This document shows, piece by piece, positions 47,394 through 60,485 of a DNA stretch of 64,000 bases. Below the pieces are notes generated by a model. That model was not told the origin of the DNA and searched no databases. It saw only the letters and a program-made list of their open reading frames with translations. The stretch is taken from positions 3,296,001 through 3,360,000 of the forward strand of contig LR746269.1 of assembly GCA_902729315.2 (NCBI GenBank), given 5' to 3'. The DNA comes from Spirodela intermedia. Lineage: Eukaryota > Streptophyta > Magnoliopsida > Alismatales > Araceae. Position 1 is the stretch's first letter. Every line of letters starts with the position of its first letter. The translations under genes and the position numbers were made by a program.

Positions 47394-50300
47394 TATACTT
47401 AGAAAATACCAATTTTCAAATATTTAGAAGTATTTCTGAACAAATATATTAATTATAATTTAATATAACTTCTTAAAATAGTGATAATTTTTTTAGTCGA
47501 TTATAAGAATGTAATATAATATTGAGTAAATTTTCATAATAGTCCTCAAAGAATATGATTTTATATGAATTATATTTTAAAAAATGAAAATAAAATATAT
47601 ATATATATAATTTATAAAAAAGGGAAATAAGAGTGAGGATGTCAAGATGATGTTAGCACCTAACGAACACGAATTAACTGAAAATAAAGTTCCGTCTAAT
47701 GATTCTTACGTAACCGACTACATATTATTTAATTGAGCAAATTAACATTTGTAAAAGCTAGAAGAATCATAATTGAATGAAAAATAGCTTGTAAATTTAA
47801 ATCACACAAGTTATCACTAAATGAAGTGAAAATTAAGTTGAAAGTAGGAAAACAATAGTCTAGTGTCGTAGCGGTGATGTGTTGGTGACGTGACTCAGTC
47901 ATTGTATATTAAATCACGCAAATATAAAATTTATAAAACTAGAAAATACAAATTTTCAGATATTTAGAAGTATTTCTAAATAAATATATCAATTATAATT
48001 CAATTAAAATTCCAAAAATAGCAAAATTTTCTAGGTCGATCACAGGGATGTAATATAATATCTGGTAATTATTTAGAATTTTTCTCAATGAATACAATTT
48101 TCTTACGAATTGTATATTAGGCAATAAAAAGGAATTATATTTAAAATTCACAAAAAAAAGGAAATAAGGGTGCGGGCGTTAGGATGACGTCAGTGCCCGG
48201 CGAATGCGAATCAGGCGGAAATAGAGTTCTACCCGGTGATTCTTACATAAGCGATTACAGATGACTTAATTAATCAAATTAAGATCTGTAAAAGCCAGAA
48301 GAATCGTAATTTAACGAAGTATAGTTTGGTTAAAATCACACAAAGTATCACTAAATAAAGCGTAAATTAAATTGAAAGCAGGAAAACAGAGTTCTGGCGT
48401 CGTGACGGCGATGCGTCGGCGATGCACCGGAATCCTAAGCGTTCGGGAGGGTCGTCATGCAGTGTCCACGGCCTCAAAGGCTCTCCTTGGACAAAGACGA
48501 CGTGGGCAATCTCTAGATCTTCTCGCGAAGTCTAGAGATCAATGAAGTGAGTCGTCGAATTGTCTCCGGCGGCTGTCACCCGGCGGAGCAGAAAAACAGC
48601 GACTTTACGGCTCTCCAGCGGCTGTCACCCAACGGAGAGGCGCTAGATGGAGGTGGGGCGCGTGTCAGGGAGCTTCATCCTCAGGTCCGTGCAGCAAAAG
48701 GAGGCTCTTCATCGCATCTGGTACGCTCTCAGTGGCGACTGGTCTCCCGGCGGATCGTCCTCTTCCTGACGACGGCTTGTTCATCGATCAATCGGAGATG
48801 ATTTACTCGATGGATTTGTGATCCTTTTATCGCAAATCGTTCAGTAATTTTAGTAGCAATGCTCCGCGAATCGCATTGACGAGATTTTCACCGATGATCC
48901 AGCGATTCTCGTTGCTTAATCCTTCATCGGCGATCTGTAGGAAAGTCACGATAATCAAATAAAAATATATGAATTTTGACTCTAGAAGGATTTGAACCCG
49001 CGCCGGTCGCCCGCCTCTTCTGAGGAAGTTGTGACGGGGGTTTAGTCCCACATCGGTTGTACGCCAATTTTTCGGGCGAATATATAGTAATGTTAGCTTT
49101 CTAAGCAAAGTCCCTTCTCTCGTGTATATGACCACTCCTTGCCCCACAGCCGACTGGCCACCGGTGACGTGGAAGGGGGGTGGCATACGCGTGCCCTGTC
49201 GGTCCCCAAGCCAAGCCGCTCGAGCCCCTGCTCATAGCTTACTCCCCGACTGCACTTCCAACCCACTTGCGGGCACGGCTGGCCAGCAGGTCCCCCCATT
49301 TTTGCAATATTTTTATTTTTATTTCTTGTTCTTCATTTATCTCAAAAGTAAGACTGTAAAAATCGTATAAAATCACATAATCCAAAAATTCACGTTAATC
49401 AATTGAAAACCAAAAATCATTCTTTAACACAAATATAAGTCTATTTATAATGAGTTAAGGCTAAAACTATATTATTTACTAATTATTAACTCATGATAAT
49501 GAAGACTTATCAGTTGGTAATCCACTAGAATCTTTAGTGTTTAGGAGGATTGTTTGTAATGTCCACAGCCTCGAAAGCTCTCCTTGGACAAAGACAATGT
49601 GGGCAATCTCTAGATCTTTTTGTGAAGTCTAGAAAATAATGAAATGAGTCGTTGAATCATCTTCGATGGCTGTCACCTAGTGAAGCAGAAAAATATTGAC
49701 TTTGCGGCCCTCTGATGATTGTCACTCGACGAAGAAGAGCTAAATAGAGGTGGGGCACGTGTCAAGAGCTTTATCCATAGGTTTGCATAGTAAGAGGAGT
49801 CTCTACATCGCATCTAATCTCCTCTCAAGAGGTGGCGACTCGTCTCCCAGTAGATCAAACTCTTCCCAACAATGACTTGTTCGTCAATCAATTAGAGATG
49901 TTTTACTTAATGGATTTGCGATCCTTTTATCGTGAATCATTCAGCAATTTTAGTAACAATGCTCCACAAATCACATTGATGAAATTTTTGTCGATGATCT
50001 AGTGATTTTGATGGCTTAATCATTCATCAGCGATCTGCAAGAAAGTTGTAATAATCAGATAAAAAATACAAGTTTGGGCTTTGAGAGGATTCAAACCTAC
50101 ATTAGTTGCCCGCCTTTGAAGTCTTTCGAGAAAAGGTATAACGCGAGTTTAGTCCCACATCACTTGTGTGTCAAAGTTTTGGGCGAATAAATACTAATAT
50201 CACATTTGCAAGCAATGAGTCTCTTTCTCCCACGTGTATGACCATCCCTTGCCCCACAATCAGTTGGCCACTAGTGACATGGAAAGAGAGTAGCACACAT

Positions 50301-50616
50301 GTGCCCCCATCGGTCCTAGCCACTCAAGCCCTTGCTCACAGCTCCTTTAAGTTGCACTTCTAACCCACTTGCGAGCTCAGCTAGCCAGCGAGTCCCCCCG
50401 TTTTGCTATATTTTTATTTTTCTTTATTTATCTCAAAAATATGATTATAAAAATTATATAAATTCGTAGAGAATCATATAATTAGCTAAAAAATCACGTT
50501 AATCAAATAAAAATCACTTTTCACAATTTAACATAAATATAAGTTTATTTATCATTAGTTAAGACTAAAACTATATTATTTACTAATTATTAACTCATAA
50601 TAATGAACACTTATCA
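47394..50616 (-). repeat. 3' LTR of element B, split by a solo LTR
   Basis: The LTR starts at 50616, immediately after the purine tract, runs to 49513, and resumes at 47885 on the other side of a solo LTR. The joined length of about 1.6 kb is normal. The last 60 or so bases at the 3' end are missing next to the fragment at 47040-47393. Confidence 0.85.
47886..49512 (-). mobile_element. Solo family A LTR, target duplication GTTGG
   Basis: This 1627-bp inverted LTR with both termini has GTTGG at 47881-47885 and 49513-49517. It is fairly CpG-rich and near consensus, so it is younger than the LTR it entered. Confidence 0.93.
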
Positions 50617-52295
50617 CACCCCAAACTTAAATCATTGCTAGTCCCTTAGTAATGTAATTACAAAAATAAAAAGATACAAATCTCAAATATTATATTTCAA
50701 TACATAAAAAAAATATAATTAAAAATGATGCACCTTTAGACACTTTAGATTCTTATACCAAGTATTTAAAAATAATGTCAAGTAATTAAATATTTAAACA
50801 CTCCTTGGAATAACAATCTAGATTTCACTTCTTCTATTCACATCTTTACCACTTTTTCACACATAGATATGTTTACAAGATGTTTCAGTTATCAATACTC
50901 ATCCAAGAATAATATTGATCCTACATTTTCCTTTTTCCATGGCTTGATTTTTGAAGTTTACAGTATATTTCTTCTTATTGTCGAAATTTGTATTATGAAA
51001 AGTTACTTATCCACTATATTTATATATAGTGGATAACTTTTCATGTAGATAAATTTTAATAATAAGAATGATGTCTCACACCCTCCATGTGTACTTATTC
51101 ATTTTCATAACTTTCACTTTATCCACTTATTTTCTAGCAAGTATTTTTCAACAATGAGAATGATGTCTCACACCATTTATGTGTACTTTTCGTTTCTAAA
51201 TTTTTCACATTTCTCTCTCTCTTTTTTTTTTAAAATAAGTGATTTCTCCTCAAAAGTCCTATAGATCAAGGTGTAAAAATCTCCATTAAACTCAAATGAT
51301 CAATCAAATTTTCACATCAAATAAATAATATCCATCAAGATCATGAAGTGAAAATCTGTAAAATTAAATCCATATTATCTATCATATATCTAAGAAGTAT
51401 TCTAATATTTCATGCTACTAAATCATGCTTTTACTCAATAATAATCTTCTTAGTATCTTTTAGTATCAATCAATCTAATAGATTTAATTTTTCGTGCATG
51501 CAATATGATGTAAAAAATTTGTAAATTAATAGTTATGACAGTTCTACCCTCTATTTTTAATTATGTTTCTAGAAATAATAAATTTGTCAAAAATAAATCA
51601 ACACTATCCTTTTTATAACTATAATTTCGAATTTCAGCAATATATGCCTAGGGGATTGAAATGTGAGAAAAGGGTCCCTAGAATTTCAAATTTTAGGCTG
51701 TTTTTCTCTATTGTTTTTGATAATCTCTTGTTCTTGACAAAAAATCAAAAAAAAGATGTTGTAGTTTTTCTAAAAAAAATTAGTTGCTGTTCTACGTGAG
51801 CATGAAAAATTGCAAAACACATGTTCTTAATCGTCATACAGCATAAATTAAGAATTAATACTTCATCCCTCATTTTAAAATAATATTGTCCTCAATGACA
51901 TAGAAAAATCAGAACAGAATATGCATAAAATATAATTTTCAAGTGAAGCATGCATATATGCAAAGTTAAGTACTAAAAATGTTATCATAAATGATAAAAC
52001 TCAGAAACACATCACCTCAACCTCGTTTTTAATTTTGCATTTCATCTTACACTCGTCCTCCTACACTTTTTCAAAAAAGAAAAAACAAATACAGAAACAA
52101 GTACTACAAAATTCTAAGAAAAATAGAGTTCAAAAAAACATAGAATGAAATAAAGACCATGGGTTGCCTCCCATGCAACACCGAATTTAATGTCTCTAGT
52201 TGGACACATTAATCTTACTCCTTAATTTCTTTTAATAATAAAAAAAAATTATGCAAGACATTAATGTTCTATGTAATGTTTAAATTGCTATCCAT
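50617..52295 (-). other. Element B purine tract and 3' noncoding region
   Basis: The tract TTTAAGTTTGGGGTG (minus strand, 50631-50617) is followed by a region equal to that of elements A and C. It includes two GAGGGTGTGAGACATCATTCT-type motifs (51065-51085 and, partial, 51157-51177) and the conserved mini-hairpin CATGGG...CCCATG (52158-52175). No env-like gene is visible; the short frames lack motifs. Confidence 0.75.
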
Positions 52296-53260
52296 TTACC
52301 TTAAATTATGATCACTTTTAGGAACTTTAATCATTACAGCCCTATAATTATATGTCTCTTCCACTACATAAGGCCTTGTCCATTTTGATTTTAATTTTCT
52401 TGGGAAGAATTTCAGCCTAGAATCATATAACCACACTTTTTGTCCAACATTAAGTTTTTTTCTACTAATGTATTTATCATGAAAAGTTTAAGTTTTTTCT
52501 TTGTATATTCTATTATTTTCATAAGCTTTATTCTTCAACTCTTTTAGTTCATGTAGTTGAAAAATTCTATACCCACCAGCTGATTTTCATCCATACATAA
52601 ATTGTTTATAACCCATAATGCTTTATACTCTATTTCCACAAGATGATGACATGGCTTTCCAAAAATGAGATGAAATGGAGACATGCCTATGGGATTTTTA
52701 TAAGCTATTTTATAAGCCCATAATGCATCTTATAATTTCGTGGGTCAATCTTTCCTATCTAGTTTAACTATTTTTCTCAAAATTCTCTAATTTCCCTATT
52801 TACTACTTCAATTTGCCCATTTGTTTGGGGATGATATGGAGTGGCTACTCTATCATATACTTCATTATTTTTCAACAATTATCTACAATATTTATTTTTA
52901 AAATATGTTCCTCCATCACTAATAATCACTCTACGACATCTAAATCATGAAAACATATTTTCTTACACAAATTTCATCACGATTTTATGATCATTAGTTC
53001 TAGTAGGAATAGCTTCTACCCACTTAGACACATAATCAACAGCAAGTAAAATATAATCATATTTCTCAGCTGATAAGAAAAGACCCATGAAATCTATCCC
53101 CCATACATCAAAAATTTCGACTACTAACATATTACACATGGGTATTTCATCTTTTTTACTCATGTTACCTATAGATTTGCATGAAATACATGTTCTACTA
53201 AATTCTATAGAATCTCTAATGATTGTAGGCCAATAAAAATTACACTGAAAAATTTTTGCA
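52296..53260 (-). pseudogene. Integrase of element B
   Basis: The minus strand encodes EIFDVWGIDFMGLFLS and ILLAVDYVSKWVEAIPTR (52963-53163), which include the first catalytic Asp region, then DALWAYKIAYKNPIGMSPFH and FGKPCHHLVEIE (about 52620-52735). The C-terminal domain QKVWLYDSRLKFFPRKLKSK lies near 52370-52440, and the frame ends at a TAA at 52296-52298. This is the order of an Athila-type Ty3/gypsy integrase, which inserts the cDNA. Frameshifts and stops in the middle break it. Confidence 0.88.
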
Positions 53261-53599
53261 GTTGTTTTTCATCTAGAGAAATGTTCTCCATAATTAAATG
53301 AATGGCACATGTTAAGAATGTTATGATATTCTTCTTTAAGAACACATCTCCTTAAAATTTGATTATTGCCCAAGTGATATAAAACAAGATCATGTCAAAA
53401 ATAATTTCTAATCTTAGAAAAGAAATGATATTTTCTATTCTTATCCCACCATTCTAGAACTTTTCTAAAAACCAGAAAATTAACAATATGTGCATACCAT
53501 GGTGATGGTTGATGTTGAGTTGTCATCAATTATTCATCTAGAAATGCGTCTTGTAAAGGTGCTGCATCTATTCTTGTATCACTTAATCTAGAAAGATGA

Positions 53600-53960
53600 T
53601 CAGCAACAACATTCTCGAAACCTTTTTTATCTTTTATTTCTAAGTCAAATTCCTACAACAATAAAATTCATCTTAAAAAATGTGGCTTTGTATCTTTCTT
53701 ATTTAATAAATATTTTAATGCTACATGATTAGTATAAATAAGAATTTCAGCTACCAAAATATATGATCTAAACCCTTCTAATAGAAAAACTATAAATAAT
53801 AACTCTTTTTCAGTCATTGTATAATTTAATTGAGCATTGGATATAGTTTTACTAGCATATGAAATTACAATAGGTTTTGACTCTTTTGTTTGTCTTAGAA
53901 CAGCTCCCATTGCATAATTTGATGCATCACATATTATTTCAAAGGGAAGAGACCAATCAG
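53600..53960 (-). pseudogene. RNase H of element B
   Basis: The minus strand gives GAVLRQTKESKPIVISYASK, then QLNYTMTEKELLFIVFLLE and IYTNHVALKYLLNKKD (53668-53910). This is the gypsy RNase H domain. YASK, the Glu of TEKELL and the Y-T-N-H position (normally Y-T-D-H) are visible, so one catalytic Asp appears changed to Asn. It removes the RNA strand during reverse transcription; this copy is probably inactive. Confidence 0.85.
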
Positions 53961-54059
53961 GAGCTTATAAAATGAGTGCCTCAGTAAGTAATATTTTTAT
54001 TTCAGAAAAAGACTCAAAACATTTCTCATCAAAATTAAAAGACACATCTTTAGATAATA

Positions 54060-54668
54060 ACATGGTGAGAGGTTTAGAAACTTTTGAAAAATCTTAAATA
54101 ATTTTTTTATAATAACCTACAATATGACCCAACACAACTCCCTCTCTAACCATAAAATGTGATTTCTCTCAACTCAAAACTATTTTTTTCCCTATACATT
54201 TCTCAAGTACATGTTGTAAATGATTTAAGCATTCATCGAATGATTCACCAAAAATAGAAAAATCATCCATAAAAATTTTGATGTATTTTCCAATCAAATC
54301 AGAAAAAATAGACAGCATATATCTTTGAAATGTGGCTAGAGCATTACATAGACCAAAAGGCATGCGCTTAAAAGCAAAAGTACCAAATAGATAAGTGAAA
54401 GTTGTTTCTTCTTGATCTAAAGAGTATATATAAATTTGATTATAATCAAAATATCTATCCAAAAAACTAAAAAAAAAATCCAGCTAATTTTTCTAGAATT
54501 TGATTAGTAAATGATAGAGGAAATGATCTTTTCTAGTAATTGAATTTAATTTTCTATAATCAATGTAAACCCTCCAACCGGTATTTAATCTTATTTGTAT
54601 TTCATCCCTATTTTCATTTTTTATCACCATGATCTCGTATTTTTTTGGCACCACTTGTGTAGGACTAA
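54060..54668 (-). pseudogene. Reverse transcriptase of element B, main part
   Basis: The minus strand encodes TQVVPKK near the right edge, then YIDYRKLN-like sequence, YNQIYIYSLDQEETTFTYLF, MPFGLCNALATFQRYML and the catalytic FMDDFSIFG, then CLNHLQHVLEKCI (54169-54462). Both active-site Asp are present. The N-terminal end is interrupted at 54668 by a solo LTR and continues at 57932. A frameshift near 54470 and the missing stretch after the palm domain show decay. Confidence 0.88.
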
Positions 54669-57600
54669 TGACGTGACTTAGTCATTGTATAGTAAATCAT
54701 GTAAATTTAAAATTTATAAAACTAAAAAATATGAATTTTTAGATATTTAAAAGTATTTTTGAAAACATATATCAAGTATAATTTAATAAAACTTCTAAAA
54801 ATAGTGGTAACTTTTCAAGTCAATCATAAGGATATAATATAATATCTGGTAATTATTTAGAATTTTCCTCAAAGAATACTATTTTCTATGAATTTTATAT
54901 TAGGAAATGAAAAAGAAATATATTTAAAATTCACAAGAAAGGGAAATAAGGGTGCGGATGTCAAGATGATGTCAATGCCTGGTGAATGTAAATTAGGCAA
55001 AAATAGAGTTCTGCTTGGCGATTCTTACGTAAGTGATTATAGATAATTTAATTAATCAAATTAAGATATGTAAAAACTAGAAGAATTATAATTGAACGAA
55101 GTATATTTTGGTAAATTAAAATCACATAAGTTATCACTAAATGAAGCATAAAGTAAGTTGAAAGTAGGAAAATAGAGTTCTAGCATCGTAGCGGCGATGC
55201 GTCAATGATGTACCAAAATCCTGAGCATTCGGGAGAATAGTCGCGTAGTGTCCACGGCTTTGAAGGCTCTACTTGGACAAGGACAATGTGGATAATCTCT
55301 AGATCTCCTTGCAAAGTCTAGAGATCAATGAAATGGGTCGTCAAATCGTCTCCGGCGGCTGTCACTTGGCGGAGCGGAAAAATGACGACTTTGCAGCTCT
55401 TTGGCGGCTGTCACTTGACGAAGAGGAGCTAGATGGAGGTAGGGCGCATGTTAGGGAGCTTCATCCTCAGGTCCACGTAGTAAGAGGAGTGATAAGTCTT
55501 CATTATCATGAGTTAATAATTAGTAAATAATATAGTTTTAGCCTTAACTCATGATAAATAGACTTATATTTGTGTTAAAGAATGATTTTTGGTTTTCAAT
55601 TGATTAACGTGAATTTTTGGGTAATTATGTGATTTTATACGATTTTTACAGTCTTACTTTTGAGATAAATGAAGAACAAGAAATAAAAATAAAAATATTG
55701 AAAAAATAAGGGGACCCGCCGGCCAGCCGTGCCCGCAAGCGGGTCGAAAGCACAGTCGAGGAGTAAGCCGCGAGCAGGCGCTTGAGTGGCTTGGCTTGGG
55801 GACCGACAGGCATGCGTACGCCACTCCCCTTCCACGTCACCGGTGGCCAGCCGGCTGTCGGGCAAGGAATGGTCGTACATGCGAGAGAAGGGACTTTGCT
55901 CACAAATCTAACATTACTATATATTCGCCCGAAAACTCGGCGTACAACCGATGTGGGACTAAACCCACACCTTCCTCAGAAGAGGCGGGGGCGACCGGCG
56001 CGGGTTCGAATCCTCCTAGAGTCAAAATTCATATATTTTTATCTGATTATCGCGACTTTCCTGCAGATCGCCGGTGAAGGATTAAGCAACGAGAATCGTT
56101 GGATCATCGGCGAAAATCTCGTCAACGCGATTCGTGGAGCATTGCTACTAAAATTGCTGAACGATTCGCCATAAAAGGATCGCGAATCCATTGAGTAAAT
56201 CATCTCCGATTGATCGACAAACAAGCTGTCGTCGAGAAGAGGACGATCCGCCGGGAGACCAGTCGCCACCTCCTAAGAGCATACCAGATGCGATGAAGAG
56301 CCTCCTCTTGCTACGCGAACCTGAGGATGAAGCTCCCTAACACGCGCCCCACCTCCATCCAGGTCTTCTCTGTCGGTGACAGCCGCCGAAGAGCCGCAAA
56401 GTCGCCGTTTTTCCGCTCCGCTGGGTGACAGCCGCCGGAGACGATTCGACGACCCACTTCATTGGTCTCTAGACTTCGCGAGAAGATCTAGAAATTGCCC
56501 ACGTCGTCTTTGTCCAAGGAGAGCCTTCGAGGCCGTGGACACTGCACGACGATCCTCCCGAACGCTCAAGATTCCGATGCATCGCCGACGCATCACCGTC
56601 GCGACGCCGGAACTCTGTTTTCCTGCTTTCAATTTAATTTATGCTTCATTTAGTGATACTTTGTTGATTTTAATTTACCAAACTATACTTCGTTCAATTA
56701 CGATTCTTCCGGCTTTTACAGATCTTAATTTGATTAATTGAGTCGTCTGTAATCGCTTACGTAAGAATCACCGGGCAGAACTCTATTTCCGCCTGATTCG
56801 CGTTCGCCGGGCGCTGACGTCATCCTGACGTCCGCACCCTTATTTCCTTTTTTCTGTGAATTTTAAATATATTTCCTTTTTATTTCCTAGTATAAAATTC
56901 GTAAGAAAATCGTACTCATTGAGAAAAATTCTGAATAATTACCAGATATTATATTACATCCCTGTGATCGACTTGGAAAATTACTACTATTTTTGGAATT
57001 TTTATTGAATTATAATTGATATATTTATTTAGAAATACTTCTAAATATCCGAAAATTCGTATTTTCTAGTTTTATAAATTTTATATTTCCGTGATTTAAC
57101 ATACAACGACTGAGTCACGTCAAGGAGGTTCTTCATTGCATCTGATATGCTCTCAAGAGGTGGCAACTCATCTCCCGACGGATCGTCCTCTTCCCAATAA
57201 CAGCTTGTTCATCGATCAATCAAAGATACTTTACTTGATGCATTCGTCATCCCTTTGTCGTGAATTGTTCAGTAATTTTAGTAACAATATTCCACGAATT
57301 ACATTGACAAGATTTTCGCCAATGATCCAATGATTCTGGTTGCTTAATCTTTCATCAGAGATCTGCAGAAAAGTTGTAATAATCAAATAAAAAAATATGA
57401 GTTTTGGCTCTTGGAGGATTCGAACTCACGTCGGTTGCCCGCTTCTTTTTGGGAAAGGTGACGCGAGTTTAGGACATCGGTTGTGTGCCGAAGTTTATGG
57501 CGAATATAAAGTAATATTACATTCCTAATCAAGTCCTTTTCTCATGCATGTACGACCACTTCTTACCCCATAGCTTGCTGGCCACCAGTTATATGGAAAG

Positions 57601-57931
57601 GGAGTGGTGCACATGTGCCCCCATCAGTTCAAATCGCTCGAGCCCCTGCCCATGGCTCCTGCCCGACTGCACTTCCGACCCCCTTGCAAGCCCAGCTGGC
57701 CAGTGGATCTCCCCCATTTTGCTATATTTTTATTTTTATTTCTTTTCCTTCATTTATCTCAAAAGTAAGAGTGTAATAATCATATAAAATCCCATAATTA
57801 CCCAAAAATTCATGTTAATCAACTGAAAACTACTTTCACACTTTAACACAAATATAAGTCTATTTATCATGAGTTAAGGCTAAAACTATATTATTTACTA
57901 ATTATTAACTCATGATAATGAAGACTTATTA
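54669..57931 (-). mobile_element. Solo family A LTR in RT, target duplication ACTAA, itself interrupted
   Basis: An inverted LTR runs from TGACGTGAC at 54669 to TTAATAAG (one base off) at 57931. ACTAA lies at 54664-54668 and 57932-57936. It is interrupted by the plus-strand solo LTR at 55490-57122; the joined length is about 1625 bp. Confidence 0.92.
55490..57122 (+). mobile_element. Solo family A LTR, target duplication AGGAG (inner nest)
   Basis: This 1633-bp LTR has termini TGATAAGTC and GTCACGTCA. AGGAG lies at 55485-55489 and 57123-57127. It is CpG-rich and close to the family consensus. A TATA motif (TATATATT, 55918-55925) lies before GATGTGGGACTAAAC. It is the youngest layer of a three-layer nest: element B, then 54669-57931, then this copy. 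Confidence 0.94.
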
Positions 57932-58010
57932 ACTAACCTATTTGCTATTTGAAATAGTATAAAAAAATATCAGCAGCCAACCACTTTAAAACTTCTTTTT
58001 TTAATATTTC
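57932..58010 (-). pseudogene. RT N-terminal piece of element B
   Basis: On the minus strand KWLAADI and the following codons correspond to the conserved WLDAGIIYPIS-type segment just before SPTQVVPKK in Athila RT. It continues into the part at 54668 across the ACTAA duplication. Several stops are present. Confidence 0.65.
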
Positions 58011-58199
58011 CATCATGTTAGGATTTAATATTTGTTGTGGTTCCCTGCTAGTTCTTGCCTCCTCTAGATATATACTATGTATGCATACACTAATATCAAT
58101 ACCCCTAAGATCATCTATTTTTCAACCAATAGTCTTCTTATTTTTTCAAAATATATCTAATAATCCTTATTCTTGTTCATCACTCAAATCAATTGTAAT

Positions 58200-58623
58200 A
58201 ATAACAAAAAATAAATTATTTTCCTCTAAAAACATATATTTTTAACTAGAGAAAAGAGGTTTCAACTCTAAATTCAGATGATCTTCCTCTTTCTTTTCTC
58301 TCAAATTTATATTCTCTATTTCTTCTAATTCTTCCAACACAATCATCAATAACATCTAGATCATCAAAATCATCTAGAAGATCTATGGTATGACAATCAT
58401 ATACTTAAGATTTCTTAAGATCATTTGATATCTCAAAAATTTTAATTTCTACTAATTGATCTTCACATGAAATTTTCACAACACTTGTGAGAAAATCAAT
58501 ATTCATCTTTGATGCATGCAAAAGTGGTCTCCCTAGGATGATTGATATATCATAAAACTGTCTATATTAAAATCCATTTCTAGCACTACAAAATCAATTG
58601 GAAACTTACACTCTTTAACTATC
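58200..58623 (-). pseudogene. Protease C-terminal part of element B
   Basis: The minus strand encodes VKECKFPIDFVVLEMDFNID, then after a frameshift ILGRPLLHASKMNIDFLTS. The first and second stretches match the C-terminal half of retroviral-type aspartic proteases, including the ILGRPLL flap-to-helix motif. An acidic linker (DDFDDLDVIDDC) follows. The N-terminal half lies across repeat Z3. Confidence 0.75.
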
Positions 58624-58754
58624 TGATGCAAGACGAGGCGAGAACCCCTTGTACGATCTATGAAACTCGAGTCTCGGGATGGGGTAGTCAGACCGATCTG
58701 ATAAAAATGTTTAGACCCTAAACTCTAGGTCTAACCATGTAACCTAACCACAAG

Positions 58755-59768
58755 TGACGTGACTCAGTCATTGTATATTAAATCACGTAAATATAAAATT
58801 TATAAAACCAGAAAATATGAATTTTCAGATATTTAGAAGTATTTCTAAATAAATATATCAATTATAATTTAATAAAAATTTTAAAAATAGTAGTAATTTT
58901 CCAAGTCGATCACAGGGATGTAATATAATATCTAGTAATTATTCAGAATTTTTTTCAATGAATACGATTTTCTATAAATTTTATACTAGGAAATAAAAAA
59001 TAAATATATTTAAAATTCACGAAAAAGGGAAATAAGGGCACGGATGTCAGGATGACATCAGCACCTTGCGAGCGCGAATCAGGCAGAAACAGAGTTTCGC
59101 CTGGTGATTCTTACGTAAGTGATTACAAATGATTTAATTGATCAGATTAATATCTGTAAAAGCCAGAAGAATCATAATAGAATAAAGTATATTTTGGTAA
59201 ATTAAAAACACAAATATTATCACTAAATGAAGCGTAAAGTAAATTGAAAGCAGGAATAGAGTTCTGGCGTCGCAACGGCGATGCGCCGGCGATACACCAG
59301 AATCCTAAGCGTTCAGGAAGATCGTCATGCAGTGTCCATGGCCTTGAAGGCTCTCCTTAGACAAAGACGACGTGGGCAATCTTTAGATCTTCTCGCGAAG
59401 TCTAGAGATCAATGAAGTGGGTCGTCGAATCATTTCTGGTGGCTGTCACCCGATGGAGTGGAAAAACAGCAACTTTGCAGCTCTCCGGCAACTATCACCC
59501 GACGGAGAAGAGTTGGATGGAGGTGGGGTACATGTTAGGGAGCTTCATCCTCAGCTCCGCGCAACAAGATGAGGCTCTTCATCGCATCTGGTACACTCTC
59601 AAGAGGTGGTGACTCATCTCCTTACGGATCGTCCTCTTCCCGATGACGGCTTGTTCGTCGATCAATTGGAGATGATTTACTCGATGGATTCGTAATCATA
59701 TCGTGAATCGTTCAGCAATTTTAGTAGCAATGTTCCACGAATCGCGTTGACAAGATTTTCACCAATGA
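58755..59768 (-). repeat. Truncated family A LTR inside Z3
   Basis: An inverted LTR runs from the 3' terminus (TGACGTGAC, 58755) to mid-LTR, where it joins Z sequence at a short shared AGCGA. The left flank ends ACAAG; no right duplication remains because the LTR 5' part and neighbouring Z sequence were deleted together. Confidence 0.82.
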
Positions 59769-60485
59769 TAGCGAAACGGCCAGCGACTAGGCGGAGCGGT
59801 GGAGGGCAGCTCTGGCAAGTTTATGGTGGAGTTTCGGAGGACGAGGCGGCAGTCAAACCAGGAGTCGAGAGACTCCAGTGGAGTGCTCGGCGACGGCTCT
59901 TAGGGAGGCAAAGCGAGCCCCTTTCGTCACGACGGCATGACGGGGTTCCAGCAGAGGTGGCGGCGGCTGCAGCGGCAACCGCGACCGTTTCGTCCGGTGA
60001 CAGCAGCGAGCTCCCGGGCGGCAACGAAATAGCCGGCAGTGGCAGTGGTCTCAGGCGGTGGTGGGACTTCTTAGACAGCAGCGTCACAAGGGAGGAAGTC
60101 CTCGAAGGGGGTATTGACGGCCTTCCTCTTCCTCCTTCCCTCCCTATCCTAGATCACGGAGAAGGTACTCATAAAATGATAATCTCTCTCAAAAATATGG
60201 CGCTCTCTTGAGGGAGGGTCCTCCCTCCCCTTATATGGGGGCCCACCAGTGGGCTAAGGGGAGGTGGGCCCACTTGAGGCCCTCAAGCCCATAAGCCACA
60301 AAGGCTACAAAAGGGGCTTATTGGGCCTCTTAAAGAGAAACCCAATAAGCTCCCCTAAAAGGAGAAAGAGGAGGGGCCTCTTATGGTGCTTAAGTGGGCC
60401 TCAAATGAAGACCCAAATAAGCCCTAAAAGAGGCCCAAAAGGAAAGACACATAGTTCCCCCTCCTTTAGGGTTTTAATTGGGCCT

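Noticed and set aside
56003-56013. GGTTCGAATCC inside family A LTRs, resembling a tRNA T-loop or pol III B box
   Set aside because: The flanks do not form a T stem or acceptor stem, no A box or cloverleaf could be found, and the motif is present in every LTR copy; not called as a tRNA.
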